Source of the DNA: Paralvinella palmiformis
Taxonomy: Eukaryota; Annelida; Polychaeta; Terebellida; Alvinellidae
DNA: 64,000 nucleotides
Direction: 5' to 3'
Assembly: GCA_025642065.1 (NCBI GenBank)
Contig: JAODUP010001284.1
Coordinates: 1-64,000 of the forward strand
Shown piece by piece: positions 24,021-36,735 of the stretch. Under the pieces are notes generated by a model, which was given only the letters and a program-made list of their open reading frames with translations, was not told the origin of the DNA and did no database searches. A program made the translations under genes and the position numbers. Numbering within the stretch: position 1 is the first letter of the stretch; the number at the start of each line of letters is the position of its first letter.

Positions 24021-24411
24021 TGTTAAATCTATTTGTTGACTGTTGGAAGATGCAGAGAAGGGGATTGATTAGCATAGGTTACCTTGTAGTAAAAGCCGGT
24101 ATTCCGGCAGTGAAAATATATTTGGTTTTGAGAGGTTATGTAGTTGGTATATTCGTTGTTTGAGGGAAGGTGTCTGATTGGTTGTCAGTAATGTATGATA
24201 AAATATGATTAGTCACTTATTACATTTTTACTTTATGTATCATTTCCATTTGTTCAAATTCTCACAAAAAATTCATTATCATAAATATTTCAATCAGTGG
24301 TGTGTTAATTAGTTGTGAAAGTTGTCTGTCGACTGAAGGTGGGTAGGGATTATCTCTAAAATACTGCGGACTTTTAAATATAAGCTAGTGGAACTCTTTC
24401 CCTCTCTCTAT

Positions 24412-24450
<39 letters not shown>

Positions 24451-24557
24451 TCGATGGATCTTATAATAATATAAATTAAAGTAAAATAATATTATTCTTG
24501 ATAGATGAATACAAAAAGTTATGTAGACATCACCGTATAATAGGTCATATAGGAGGA
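24021..24557. other. Intergenic with (GT)n at 24416-24446
   Basis: No gene seen. Confidence 0.5.
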
Positions 24558-25485
24558 GGCTTGGATCAACTAAAGGCAAGACTTACTTAAAAAGAAGGTT
24601 TGGGTCAACTAAAGACAAGACTTAATCAAAAAGAAGGTTTGGGTCAACTAAAGACAAGACTTAATCAAAAAGAAGGTTTGGGTCAACTAAAGACAAGACT
24701 TAATAAAAAAGAAGGTTTGGGTCAACTAAAGACAAGACTTAATCAAAAAGAAGGTTTGGGTCAACTTAAGACAAGACTTAATCAAAAAGAAGGTTTGGGT
24801 CAACTAAAGACAAGACTTAATAAAAAAGAAGGTTTGGGTCAACTAAAGACAAGACTTAATCAAAAAGAAGGTTTGGGTCAACTAAAGACAAGACTTAATC
24901 AAAAAGAAGGTTTGGGTCAACTTAAGACAAGACTTAATCAAAAAGAAGGTTTGGGTCAACTAAAGACAAGACTTAATCAAAAAGAAGGTTTGGGTCAACT
25001 AAAGACAAGACTTAATAAAAAAGAAGGTTTGGGTCAACTTAAGACAAGACTTAATCAAAAAGAAGGTTTGGGTCAACTAAAGACAAGACTTAATCAAAAA
25101 GAAGGTTTGGGTCAGCTTAAGACAAGACTTAATCAAAAAGAAGGTTTGGGTCAGCTTAAGACAAGTCTTAATCAAAAAGAAGGTTTGGGTAAATTTAAGA
25201 CAAGGCTTAATTAAAAAGAAGGTTTGGGTCAACTTAAGACAAGACTTAATCAAAAAGAAGGTTTGGTCAACTTAAGACAAGACTTAATCAAAAAGAAGGT
25301 TTGGGTCAACTAAAGGCAAGATTTAATTAAAAAGAAGGTTTGGGTCAACTTAAGACAAGACTTAATCAAAAAGAAGGTTTGGGTCAACTAAAGACAAGAC
25401 TTAATCAAAAAAAAAGGTTTGGGTCAACTTAAAACAAGACTTAACTAAAAAGAAGGTTTGGGCCAACTAAAGACAAGACTCAGTC
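24558..25485. repeat. 39-bp minisatellite, about 24 copies
   Basis: Unit starts GGTTTGGGTCAACTAAAGAC and ends CAAAAAGAA. Copies in the centre (24600-25200) are nearly identical, while the first, and those after 25200, carry more changes and one 1-bp deletion. The centre gives an open plus-strand frame with the 13-residue period GLGQLKTRLNQKE. Two recurrent variants (CTTAAG for CTAAAG, and AAAAAA for CAAAAA) are distributed non-randomly. No exon boundary or domain suggests real coding. Confidence 0.95.
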
Positions 25486-26291
25486 ATATAGAATGATTGG
25501 GCGAGAGTAACACATCACATGGCAGAAGAAATGAGTCAAACAACGGAATATATTTGGAAATGCTTCCAAGTGGAAAGTCTCAATTAAGTTCATATAGTAT
25601 GGGCCTGTTCGTGTTAATTTATTTTTATTTAACGTCCATTGCTCAGGTGAAACCAAAATAGCTCTTACAACGTTAATTTACATAAATAAAATGCATAGCA
25701 TAATTCAACATTGTAATATGTGTAAATATGCAATACAAGAACATTCTTTATTCAGAATGTCTTTATCATATGTCTTGACAGGACCTGTTCTTCTGAGTTT
25801 CAAAAAAATAAACTTTCGCTCATATGTAAACCCTCGGTGAGTCAACAATACCTCACTCTGCACTAACTTTACACTTTGATTTGATTAAATACACAAATCG
25901 TAAGTCAGATAAGAGTTAAGATTCTATTGAACAACACTCCGGGGATTAAGATAGTTTGGCAACAAACAGTGACATACAATGAGTGCATAATTTGAGTATA
26001 TTATTTCTGAGAGAGAGAGAGAGAGAGAGAGAGCTACAGGCCTTGAAACAGTAATAATGGCTATTATGCAGACATTGAAAGTTCGAGAGACATAGTGATG
26101 TCCAGAAAGAGAGCGCGAGAAAATTCTGCAAAAAAAATTTCAGCTAAAATGACTTTGGATTAAATTTGTATTTTTCAGTGTATACATATGTAAGTGTGTG
26201 TGTGTGTGCGTGTGTGTATGTGTGTGTGTGTGTGTGCACCTGCGTGTACCGGCGGGCGTTCGGTTTAAATTACGCCTTATGGTGGTAGGGT
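25486..26291. other. Intergenic with (GA)n and (GT)n runs
   Basis: A GA run at 26011-26034 and GT-rich runs at 26196-26236. No gene seen. Confidence 0.5.
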
Positions 26292-26390
26292 GCCACCGTA
26301 GCCTATTTTGGCAGTGCGCTACGTAATTCTAGTTTGTAGGGATCGAATCCGACGGGTGGCTATAACTGTATGATGTTTCATCCACTAATA
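26292..26390 (+). mobile_element. tRNA-like SINE fragment (family 2)
   Basis: A 69-bp tRNA-like head (26292-26360) has an acceptor-like pairing of GCCACC with GGGTGGC, A box TAGCCTATTTTGGCAGTGC and B box GGATCGAATCC. ATGATGTTTCATCC follows, the 3' motif shared with the minus-strand copy at 27210. The anticodon arm does not fold well, so a SINE is preferred over a tRNA gene. Confidence 0.6.
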
Positions 26391-26635
26391 AAAGACTTCG
26401 GCATAATCTTGTTATCAAGCTAGGAAGGTGTCCTGCGGCCATGTGTCCCAGGTTGAAACCAAATGAACGAAATCAACAACTCACCCATTTCTTTCCTGGA
26501 CATAAATAATATGACGTCACAAAATATGGACCGTCTCTAATACCGAGCATTCTAGGATATTAGTAATTTAATAAGGTCTGAAATCGGTTATAAACTGACA
26601 TTATTGGATATGTTTACCGTATTTGATTGTGTGTA

Positions 26636-26724
26636 TACTACTACTACTATGTGTATATTACTACTACTACTATGTGTATACTACTACTACTACTACTACT
26701 ACTACTATGTGAATACTACTACTA
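26636..26724. repeat. (ACT)n with ATGTGTAT interruptions
   Basis: CTA/ACT runs broken three times by a TATGTGTATA-type spacer. Confidence 0.9.
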
Positions 26725-26885
26725 GGGGCGCCTACGTGGTCTAATTGGTAGCGCGTTCGACCACATATCACTACCACCTGAGTTCGAATCTCGGCAAGGA
26801 CATATCTGAAAGGTGTTTCATCTTTTACATCGCTTCATTATCTTTGGAGGTGGCTCAGCCCATTTAGCCTACCATGTGCACAAAA

Positions 26886-26887
<2 letters not shown>
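26725..26887 (+). mobile_element. tRNA-derived SINE, family 1
   Basis: GGGGCGCCTACGTGGTCTAA start, A box TGGTCTAATTGGTAGCG, B box GAGTTCGAATCTC, conserved body and CATGTGCACAAAAG 3' end. It is flanked by the ACT array on the left and fused to a TA run (26887-26936) on the right. Confidence 0.88.
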
Positions 26888-26936
<49 letters not shown>

Positions 26937-26939
<3 letters not shown>

Positions 26940-27730
26940 ATGATTAAGAAGCAACCTAGAGATATAAATATTTAAAGATTAACGAAAGCGATATGGGAAC
27001 GATTGGACCCCACAAGATATTCCAGTTGTTTTCCTGGCAAATGTCTAATTCGTAATTAAATCACATTCCGGGATCCATCGATTGATCCTGCACATCTGGA
27101 ATTAATTTTAAATCTGATAATTATTGTGGTTAATGTTAGTATTCGTCCGCTTTTTATTGCCCCAAAAGGTTTAATCCTGGAAAATATGTTGGATGGCTTC
27201 GTCGTGACTCAGGACCAGCCACACCCCTGAGGCTACAACTCCCTGGGTAAATGAGATAACCAGATGAAACATTCCACAAGCACAGCTTTTAATCGGAGTC
27301 GAACCGAGATGTTCGATTCTGTAGAATATAATTAATTATCATTATGTGGGGGTGGAGTTTGTGTGTCTGATGAATATCTCGTATTTGTGATATTTATTTA
27401 TTTCATTATTTATCAAAGGAATGTGTTCGAAATAAAAAATATGTTCCTAACATTTTCCTTAAATAAATGATGTTGAATAAAATGCCGAAGACCAATACGT
27501 GGTTATATATGTTAATATATGTTAATATATGTTAATCATATAATTGTTGAAATGAAAAAGCATCTTGATAATTGTGTCAATATTCTGTGATTGATTCTAT
27601 ATATCACGGATGACACAAAATACAGTTATATTTATATGATACTTCATTATTTATTTTGTATGAGTTGATGACGTAGATAGAGTGATATAAAGATTGACAT
27701 ACATACATAGATACACACATACATACATAG

Positions 27731-27767
<37 letters not shown>

Positions 27768-28426
27768 TACATACATACATATATACACAGTACATGTTGG
27801 ATATACCAATTGCGTAACCATGTATTGTTTTTAAGTGATTTATTAATATATCGTCTAAAATTTATATAATATAAATTATGTCTGTCAAACCTAATTAACT
27901 TGATCTGTTTTGAAGACACAATGACAAAATAGCATAGCACCAGTGCCATCATTTGCCGTTTTCCGGACACATCCAGCATTTCCTATATTTCTGGATCATT
28001 TATTGTCCACCTGTCACTTGTTGCCGGAGTTCTGTCCATTTTCAGCTTCAATGCCTTCTCAATACAGAAGATCTACACAACAAGATGTTGCTGATGAATG
28101 AAACAATGGCACAGAAAAAATTAGCAAAACAATAGTGAGAAAGATAATGATATTAGTTGTTTATTATTATTATCGTTGTTGTTATTGTTGTTATAAGATC
28201 GGAAACCGATCAAGTCTAACATTATAGCCAGATGTCCATCGTTGGTTAAGTTATATCAGTTTGATACAGTGTTACAGTGTTTTGGAAAAATGTCGGATCA
28301 TTCAACAATCATCGATCCTTATTTTTCCATATGTTTAGCACATACCCGCCTGTATCGAACTGGACGTACACCACTGGAATTAAAGGTACCAAGTGTGTGT
28401 GTGTGTGTGTGTGTGGTAGTATACAT
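26937..28426. other. Intergenic, repeats only
   Basis: Holds a minus-strand tRNA-like SINE piece at about 27210-27320 (B box GGTTCGACTCC, then GTGGAATGTTTCATC), a TATGTTAATA repeat near 27505-27538 and a CA/CATA array at 27700-27780. No protein gene supported. Confidence 0.6.
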
Positions 28427-28629
28427 CTAGCTAATTCTTCTTCTTTTTTCGTACGCGACAAATATGTCACGCCCACAGGAAAGCGGCTACATGCAGGCTA
28501 TGTACAAAAAGCGGAAGCACGTAAAAAACATACCATTTGATACCACAGCTCGGAGTATATATATACAGCTCGCAGTAAACAACACGTTCAGTGACGACTT
28601 ATTACATACATAAGATAACTACTTTGACA
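28427..28629 (+). repeat. Dispersed repeat R2, copy 1
   Basis: Shares with 29910-30090 the blocks TTTTCGTACGCGACAAATAT, TACATGCAGGCT and ACCATTTGATACCACAGCTC. An extra TATATATACAGCTCGC insertion is present here. It truncates the LINE remnant that follows. Confidence 0.8.
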
Positions 28630-29290
28630 TCACAGTAACAAAGGACCGAGAACAAAGCCTTGAGGGACACCACATTGTATATTGAGAAGGCTGGAGCTAT
28701 GACCATCAATGTCTGCAAATTGACTTCTATTTTCTAAGTAACTTCTAAACCAATTATTAGTATTTTCACGTATTCCATAAGTTTTCAGTTTATTTAAAAG
28801 TATTTCATGGCTGATGACGTCAAAAGCTTTGGACAGATCACAAAAGATTAGGCACAATAATTTAGAAGCTGAATTATTGGGTGTATAGTTGGGTGTTTGG
28901 GGCGAAAGCCGCATTGGTGCTTGAATAAACTGGGTTCCAAAAATGATTGGTATTTTGGAAATGGTTGGTATAAGCTACTGGTCTGGTCAAAGGATTTATA
29001 AATGGGAATAACCTTCGCGATTTTCAGGTCCTGTGGAACAATACCAATAACTAACGATCTATTTATTATGCGAGTAATGGCTTGCAAAATGTTGGAAATA
29101 CTTTCCACTGACAGTTTCGGTTTCAAATTATGGGTAGTTAAAATAACGTCAGATGGCGTTATTGGGTCAAGAAACATGCTGTGCATTTTATGTTTGGGCA
29201 TATATTCTGTAAAATGTTTATTGGGGCACGTTATGATTGGTCTGAATGATTATTAAGTAATTATTAAAACCTTCCGCAATCTGAACTTTT
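28630..29290 (-). pseudogene. Non-LTR retrotransposon RT fragment
   Basis: On the minus strand from right to left: VIGIVPQDLKIAKVIPIYK (RT entry block), a short CGFRPKHPTIH block, FCDLSKAFDVISHEILLNKL (RT motif A), WFRSYLENRSQ, then CGVPQGFVLGPLLL (PQG-S-LGP block), where it stops at the R2 repeat. A frameshift lies between 28850 and 28914. The YADD catalytic box and 3' end are missing. The motif order is that of CR1/L2-type LINEs. Confidence 0.88.
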
Positions 29291-29349
29291 TTTATTAAAT
29301 ATATAATTCTGACAGTTTCTTTATATTCTATTCAGGTTCGTAAATAAAT

Positions 29350-29531
29350 ATAGTTCTTGTATTGTATTGTTCTTGTTTTACAGTGTATTGCTAGAGTATT
29401 GTTCTTGTGTTGTATTGTTATTGCATTGTATTATATTGTTCTTGTATTGTATTATATTGTTCTTGTATTGTATTGTTCTTGTATTGTATTATATTGTCTT
29501 GTATTATATTGCTCTTGTATTGTATTATATT
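29350..29531. repeat. TTCTTGTATTGTATTATATTG minisatellite-like tract
   Basis: Irregular repeats of 10-21 bp built from TTCTTGTATTGTATTA. Frames with VLVLYYIV peptides are repeat artefacts. Confidence 0.85.
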
Positions 29532-29726
29532 GTGAGGTACCGTAGGACTAACTAAATAATTAAGTATATCAAATATCCACATCTTCAGTAATTATTATAT
29601 TGCATTACAGTATTATCCTATTACAGTTTATGTTGTTGCACATCATCGGTGAATCATACTGAATATGCAACTAGTGTGCATGCATGGGAACGTGCGCGCC
29701 CACGCGTGCGTTTTAGGATACATATA

Positions 29727-29917
29727 GAGAGGCAACAGGCACAGAGCATCAACATATCTAAACATCCTTCGAGACCTACCTCCATAAATATAAATACAAC
29801 TATACATACATCAATCTAAATAAAAAATATTCCATACCTCCACATATGGATACGTATATGCGTATACCTAAGCATGTGTCTGGTCTACTCATCAGCCTGT
29901 GGGAACCAGCTAATTCG
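29727..29917 (-). repeat. Dispersed repeat R1, copy 2 (inverted)
   Basis: Reverse complement of 16051-16248, from AGAGGCAACAGGCACAGAGC to GGGAACCAGCTAATTC. It is directly followed by repeat R2 copy 2. Confidence 0.8.
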
Positions 29918-30090
29918 CTTTTCGTACGCGACAAATATGTCACGCCTACTGGTAAGTGGTTACATGCAGGCTGCTAAGAAAAGTGGAACCACATAAAATA
30001 TACCATTTGATACCACAGCTCGCAACAAACAACACGTACGTGTGGTTCAATGGCGACTTACTACATACATATCATAAACTATTTTGACAG
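29910..30090 (+). repeat. Dispersed repeat R2, copy 2
   Basis: Matches 28427-28629 in direct orientation with substitutions and without the TATATA insertion. Confidence 0.8.
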
Positions 30091-30891
30091 TTTACATTCA
30101 ACAGTAATTTTCTGTGGTCCAAAAGAAACCTATATATAAAATGTTTCGACACCTCAGATGCTGACCTCAGCTTTATTCTGGGTTCGAATAACTGAATAAA
30201 TCCTACCTATATGAAACATGTATCAATACACGTCCGACTGGTCTGGCGTCGAAGTTCTTCTCTAACCTAAGTGAAAATTAAGCCTTTTATATACCCTCAG
30301 CATGTTAACAAACATTACAGTTTGTTCATAACAAAGAGAATGTACACTAACTCAGTATGGACTCACTGAAGTGATTTAACTAAAATAAAAACAAAGTAGC
30401 AATACCGCACAATGAATTATTACTGGACTAGAACGAAATATCGTCTCAAACCTGAGTAAATACTATGATTTACTCGAACCTAACAGCTAACCCTCATACG
30501 TTTCCGTTCATCACTAAGTGAACGTTCATTCATGCCTAATTTAGCGTCCCTAAGTATATGCAGTTAGGTGTGGTGGGATCTAAATTAAAGTTTAATACCC
30601 ATGGAGATGCCTGCCGGAGTAACAAACGACTCCAGGAGTATAAATCCATCAAACAGCATTGTATGAATTAATAGGTGCGTGCGTGCCTGTGTGTGTAGGT
30701 GTATGTGTGTGTGCGCGCGTGTGTGTGTGTGTGTGTGAATATTAGGTACACAAAACCTGAATTCAACATCTGGACGATTAGTCAGTGAACTGAACCTTTG
30801 ATCTAATTCTATACACCATATTATACAGACCGTACATTTGTGATTACTTTCCATGATGCTTTAAATATGAAGAGGTCATTCTCCTTCTGTA
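30091..30891. other. Intergenic with GT-rich tract
   Basis: An interrupted GT/GC repeat at about 30675-30738. No gene seen. Confidence 0.5.
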
Positions 30892-31730
30892 GTTGTCATA
30901 ACACAGAGTGAGTGAGTCATCATAACACTGAGTAAGTGAGTGGTCATAACACAGAGTGGGTGATTTGTCATAACACAGAGTGAGTGAGTTGTCATAACAG
31001 AGTGTGGGTGAGTTGTCATAACACAGTGTGGGTGAGTCATCATAACACAATGTGAGTGCGTTATCATAACACAGAGTGAGTAAGTCATCATAACACAGAG
31101 TGAGTGAGTGGTCATAACACAGAGTGGGTGATTTGTCATAACACAGAGTGAGTGACTCGTCATAACACAGAATGAGTGAGTTGTCATAACCCAGAGTGAG
31201 TGATTTGTCATAACACAGAGTGAGTGAGTCGTCATAACACACTGTGGGTGAATTGTCATAACACAGAGTGAGTGAGTTGTCATAACCCAGAGTGAGTGAT
31301 TTGTCATAACACAGAGTGAGTGATTTGTCATAACACAGAGTGAGTGAGTCGTCATAACACACTGTGGGTGAATTGTCATAACACAGAGTGAGTGAGTTGT
31401 CATAACCCAGAGTGAGTGAGTTGTCATAACCCAGAGTGAGTGATTTGTCATAACCCAGAGTGAGTGAGTTGTCATAACCCAGAGTGAGTGATTTGTCATA
31501 ACCCAGAGTGAGTGATTTGTCATAACACAGAGTGAGTGAGTTGTCATAACACAGTGTGGGCCAGTTGTCATAACACAGAGTGAATTGTCATAACACAGCA
31601 AGTTGTCATAACACAGAGTAGGTGACCTGTCATAACACAAACTGGGTGAGCTGTCATAACATAGAGTGAGTGAGTGAGTGATCATAACACAGAGTGAGTG
31701 AGCTGTCATAACACAGAGTGAATGAGTGAG
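30892..31730. repeat. 24-bp minisatellite, about 35 copies
   Basis: Unit GTCATAACACAGAGTGAGTG plus AGTT, with many variants (TTTG, CTCG, CCCAGA, TGTGGG). The period of 24 leaves two overlapping minus-strand frames open (CVMTTHSL and LCYDNSLT peptides). The GAGTGAGT core resembles the pure GAGT arrays at 705 and 10880. Confidence 0.93.
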
Positions 31731-31740
31731 TAGTTTGTTT

Positions 31741-31806
31741 ACACTCAGCGTACCCAAACCTGTTTTCTAGGGCAGTGCCCTATCCTCTCAGCTACTAGAG
31801 CACCCC
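31741..31806 (-). mobile_element. tRNA-like sequence next to the 24-bp array
   Basis: On the minus strand GGGGTGCTCTAGTAGCTGAG resembles a tRNA 5' half with an A box, and GGTTTGGGTACGC a degraded B box. The array begins just after its 3' end. Confidence 0.35.
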
Positions 31807-32732
31807 GTCATATAATACATGAACTGATATATATATATATATATATATACCTATAGGATGAGCTATCACAATAACAGGTCACCCAGACAATATCTAATCA
31901 ATGACCTAATAATCAAATGAAGTCATGTAAGTATCATCTTGACTGATAAACACATTTTATGCTGATTTTTAATATTCACCAAAAATGGGTAATTTGAATA
32001 TTAACAGCAAAATTTGTCATAATTATCTGCCTTAAAATGTCGGTGATTTTGATATGATTGATGCTATATTTCTCTCTCTCTCCCCCCACTTGTGTTTGTA
32101 TGAATGTGCTGATGAATGAAAATGATTAATAAGGTTATCATTCATACAAAACGATAGCTCGCTAATGAACAACACGAGCATATCCAATGTTCACACCAAA
32201 CAGCACAACAATATAATAATTGGAATGTAGTTTATTGATATCATTTTCATGGCGCCTGCACAATGTTGACGATAGAACACACTTCCGCCATCACGTTACA
32301 AAAGAAGAAATAACATTATTAGCTGGTCACGATCTTGTCACAACTTAATAAACCATGGACAATCCTGTGGTAATATACCATAAATACCAAAATATCATAT
32401 AAGAGCGTATATCAAACACTTATTATTATCGAACATATCCGAATCAATACAACTGTTTACATACAAACAATAATAAAGGTGTCTTCAAAATGATAAGACA
32501 CTGAAGATGTATTGGTCCAGAAGTAACACTGACCTGATTCACTTCTCTAATATACTTAAAAAACATAATTCATGTTTCTCTATATAACAACTAAGATATA
32601 GGATATAGCTATCTCAGAAGTAAACATCTTAAGACACATCTCTGACTGAACATCAACAGTGGTCCCTCAAATATAATAATTACATGTTGTTTGAGGAACA
32701 CACACAGAAGTATTGTAAACTTATTTTATTGG

Positions 32733-32773
<41 letters not shown>

Positions 32774-33116
32774 TGTTCCAGCTAGGCCACATTCCAAGAG
32801 CACTGCACCATACCCTCATTTGGATGTGACTGGTCACTTTTATTTTGCGCACTACCTTTTGGGGGGGGGGTATCCTGCTGGGTTCGAAGTGTCTGCTACA
32901 TATGACTGCAATTCCTCGGAGCGGCACAGACTTAATGAGCTAGCCATTACTAGTAATACCTAACACCTTCATGGATATTAATTAATTGCCAAAGTTAATT
33001 CATTTCAATGACGTGCACTCAAAAATGCTGTTCACTGACACAAAGATGCACTCCATCTGCCAACTGCATCCTGTCCTTTTCAAAACCTAGCTAGAATACT
33101 GCACACACACACACAC

Positions 33117-33154
<38 letters not shown>

Positions 33155-33627
33155 AACCAGATTTGCACAAATCCATGCTTTTTCAAATAAAAAAACAAAA
33201 CTACAAAAAATAGATGGAGGGGGGTTTCTGACTGGTATATGCTTAAGTGCAAATCAAGATTGAAGGGAAATCTCTCCAAAATGACATAACATCCAAAATA
33301 CTACGCTTAAAAAACCTCAAGCATAATGTCAACAAAATGTTATCATAGACAGGAAGATAACATCAAAGATAACACTGAATACATTCTGAACAAAAGATAA
33401 AAAATATGATGAAAATAGAATGAAAATGTATTTATCAAAGATGAGACTGTTTTACCATCAACCGTAACGTGTTCCGCAAAGTTATCTTCTGTAGAAGCTC
33501 ATACATATGCAAATTGATTTAGACAGTGTGCATTTATCAAGTAATAAAAGCTAATTGACATATAGACCATCTATTTTTATGATTTGGTGGTAAAGTGGAT
33601 ATGTAAACACATGAACTCTTGAACAGC

Positions 33628-33668
<41 letters not shown>

Positions 33669-33846
33669 TATATTACAATAACCAATAAAAAATTTACATG
33701 GTTTCTGTACATGTTCCTTTATACAGGTAGAACTGCCTTAAAAGATCTCCTCATAAATTAAGGTCAGATTATCATCAGATTGTGATGATGTTGACAGATA
33801 ACTGTGATCATCTGGAGATTCCTCCACTTCGTCAGATCACGTCATG
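31807..33846. other. Intergenic with TA/CA microsatellites; downstream of the minus-strand EF-hand gene
   Basis: TA runs at 31829-31849, 32735-32770, 33120-33147 and 33634-33666, the third preceded by a CA run. A poly-G stretch lies near 32861-32870. The segment 33500-33846 probably includes the 3' UTR of the minus-strand gene, but no poly(A) site could be fixed. Confidence 0.5.
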
Positions 33847-36691
33847 TTACTTTATCAATAAATCAACCAGATCTGTGGATCAGAAGAAAACAAATTGGGA
33901 TTAGTATTAGTAGTCATAAGCAAAGCTGGCATTTATGATCAAATCTCACTCTCTCGCACACACACACACACACACACACAGAGAAAGAGTTCTACTGACC
34001 ATTGATATTACAAGTGCCTTCAGCATTAGGATCAGCCTCCCTAAACAATCCATCAATCTCCTCCTCCGTCAGCCTCTCGCCAAGAGAGCTCAATCCGTGT
34101 TTGATGTCAGCAACCGAAACAGTGTTATTACCTTGTTTATCAAATACCTGGTCATAGATAATAAACACAACAATCAACTAATCAGCTATCGGTTTATCGA
34201 TCAGACAATCGTCGAGGACTCAAAAGATCATCAATTGCTTCGGAGGGATGTGAACCTGAGGTAACCTTACATTCCATCATCTCACCAGTTAGCCATCGTA
34301 TTCCCAATTTGCTACTCCGTAACGAGTATATTATCTATTTACTGACCTGAAAAGAGTCTGTCAACTCTGCCGCTGTTGTTGTCATATCCTGATATTTGTT
34401 AGATATTAGCTGTAACAAGCTGTTTAGATCTGCCGAACCTCCTTCTGTTAGGAAACAACAGAAAAGCTATCATAATACGGCAAATAAAATATTTAGACTG
34501 ACCCACTTCTACACAAATTAATCCAATCCTATATGTTATAGATATACGGAAAAGGACATTGATAGTTGCGTGTAATAGGCCTTCTCAGTAAACAGCTGAT
34601 CGATTAATGCAGCTTGGAATCTGAAAAGTGCATCTGAATGGAAATATTACGACACCAGAACCTGCTCAAAATTGGTTCACTGGCACGAGACAAGCTGATA
34701 AAGAGATTAAAGTAATTTTGTAACAACTTGTGTGATTAAAAATAATATAGAATGACAAGAAAAAATAATTATCAGATTTCATAAACCTTGGGACGTACTA
34801 ATTACAACAATCATCTAACATGACGCTACAAACTATTGCCAATAGTTGTTGTTTCATTCATCACACCCTTTGATTGGCTAAAAGAGGAGATATAATTCAG
34901 ATGGAGGAGTGACATGGAAAGACAAAAACTGGTTCTCTAAATGTAAAATGTTGCTGTGCATGGGCAATTTTGAACCCAGGTGCTATATATCTGTGGCCAA
35001 CTGCACCACCAGTTAGGTCATGGAGGTGCCCTACTGGTTCACAAGAGGCCAAGGAATAGGTAACAATATGGCTATGGAATAAATTCAATGTAGATGTTTG
35101 TGCATTAACTTATTAAGACATATTCATCATATGGATATTATGTCACATAAAACAAAGATGTGGCACTAGATAAGTCATCTTTGGATAGCCAGAAAGCTAG
35201 AAAATGTCGCACGAGTCAAGGTTTGAAACTAGGTCATTACGAACCTTTTGTTTTGATGTCTTGTCATCTCTACTGACTGGTTTGTAACACAATAAATAGC
35301 TTGCCCCCATCATTTTGTTACATTTACCGTTTACAAATTCCAAGATTGTGATTCACCCCTTTAATAGGGAACCTGAACTAATCTTAACTACTAACTAGAT
35401 TTAACAGAATGCCGACACCTTCATATGTGTTTTATATTCATTCAAATTAAATATTTTCCAGACACAAAGCATTGCTCTGAAATAATTTTTCCGAATGTGC
35501 GCAGAATGTTAAAACAAGAAGCATAGCAAACCTATACAAGTACAGACCTACATATCTGTGATAACATACAACATAAAAGCACCATCTACTGAGTGAATGA
35601 CCATAGCCATACTGCAGTAGTTATGGGATGGATGGATGAATGAATGAATGTTGTTTAACGACACATCTGCACAATTTAGGCCATTCAGTGTCCTTCAGTA
35701 GTTATGGGATATACCCATCTCACTTGATAATATTTATCATGTATTTCAGTTTCCAGGAATTAAAATTCACAGTAAATATTTTTCCCTGCAAAAACTGCGA
35801 AGACTGATACCACACAAAAATTTAGCCGAGTTGTTTAGCATCAGCACTGATCCGACCTGGAACATAGGGTCTAGGGTTCTATCCGTGGAAATGAACCCCC
35901 CCCCAAAAAAAAAGATAAGATATGAAATTGAACCACCAACTTAGAGAAGTTTGAAACAAGGTGCTCTAACCGCTGCGCCATCAGGATGCTGAATCCGGAG
36001 ATAGAAAAAAAAGGATTAACTGTTAGTGTTACTGTTAGCCAAATATTAAACTTACTCGTGTTTACTTCATTAGACATCTCTTTGAGCAGACGTTCCGTAG
36101 GATTCAGTCCAACTGATCTGATAATAACCCCCAACTCACTCGCTGCTATACGGCCATCTTTGTCGTAATCAAACAAGTAAAATGCCTCCTGTAAAGCTGA
36201 GAAACAGAAACACGAGGTCACCGTCGCATATAGGATTACTTCTAATTCGTGTTGACAAAAGTGGTCATTTGTAAGTGAATGTTCGTTCTTCCAGTGGAAT
36301 CTTTTTATACGAGTAACACTCCTCCGGATATTAGGACTATCTTCCTTTGTTAAAAGACCAAACTCAATTGGAGGCAATTATCTCCCCTATCATACATCTA
36401 TAATTTACAACGACGATCAATTTTCGTAATAAAAGTCTGCATAAAATGACCTAAACAAACATATCTGTTAAAATTCAGATGACGCATACAAGACAAAGAG
36501 TACACTGATGTTTCTCAAACATCAAACAACCACAACATCTAGAGATAACATTGGCTCATTAAAATTACATACAGTACAAGTGATAAATAGTGAAGTTTTT
36601 AGAAACAGCTCAATGTACTGGGGATATTATAACTTTTCAGTGTTTGGTTTATAGTATATGTTTGTGTCTTCAAAACTTTATATTTCATAAA

Positions 36692-36735
<44 letters not shown>

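Noticed and set aside
24600..25214. 204-aa GLGQLKTRLNQKE repeat protein
   Set aside because: A 39-bp minisatellite. The flanking units break the frame and no exon signals are present.
30844..31757. 172-aa and 293-aa minus-strand frames with CVMTTHSL repeats
   Set aside because: Two overlapping frames of one 24-bp array are open together, which is typical of a repeat and not of a gene.
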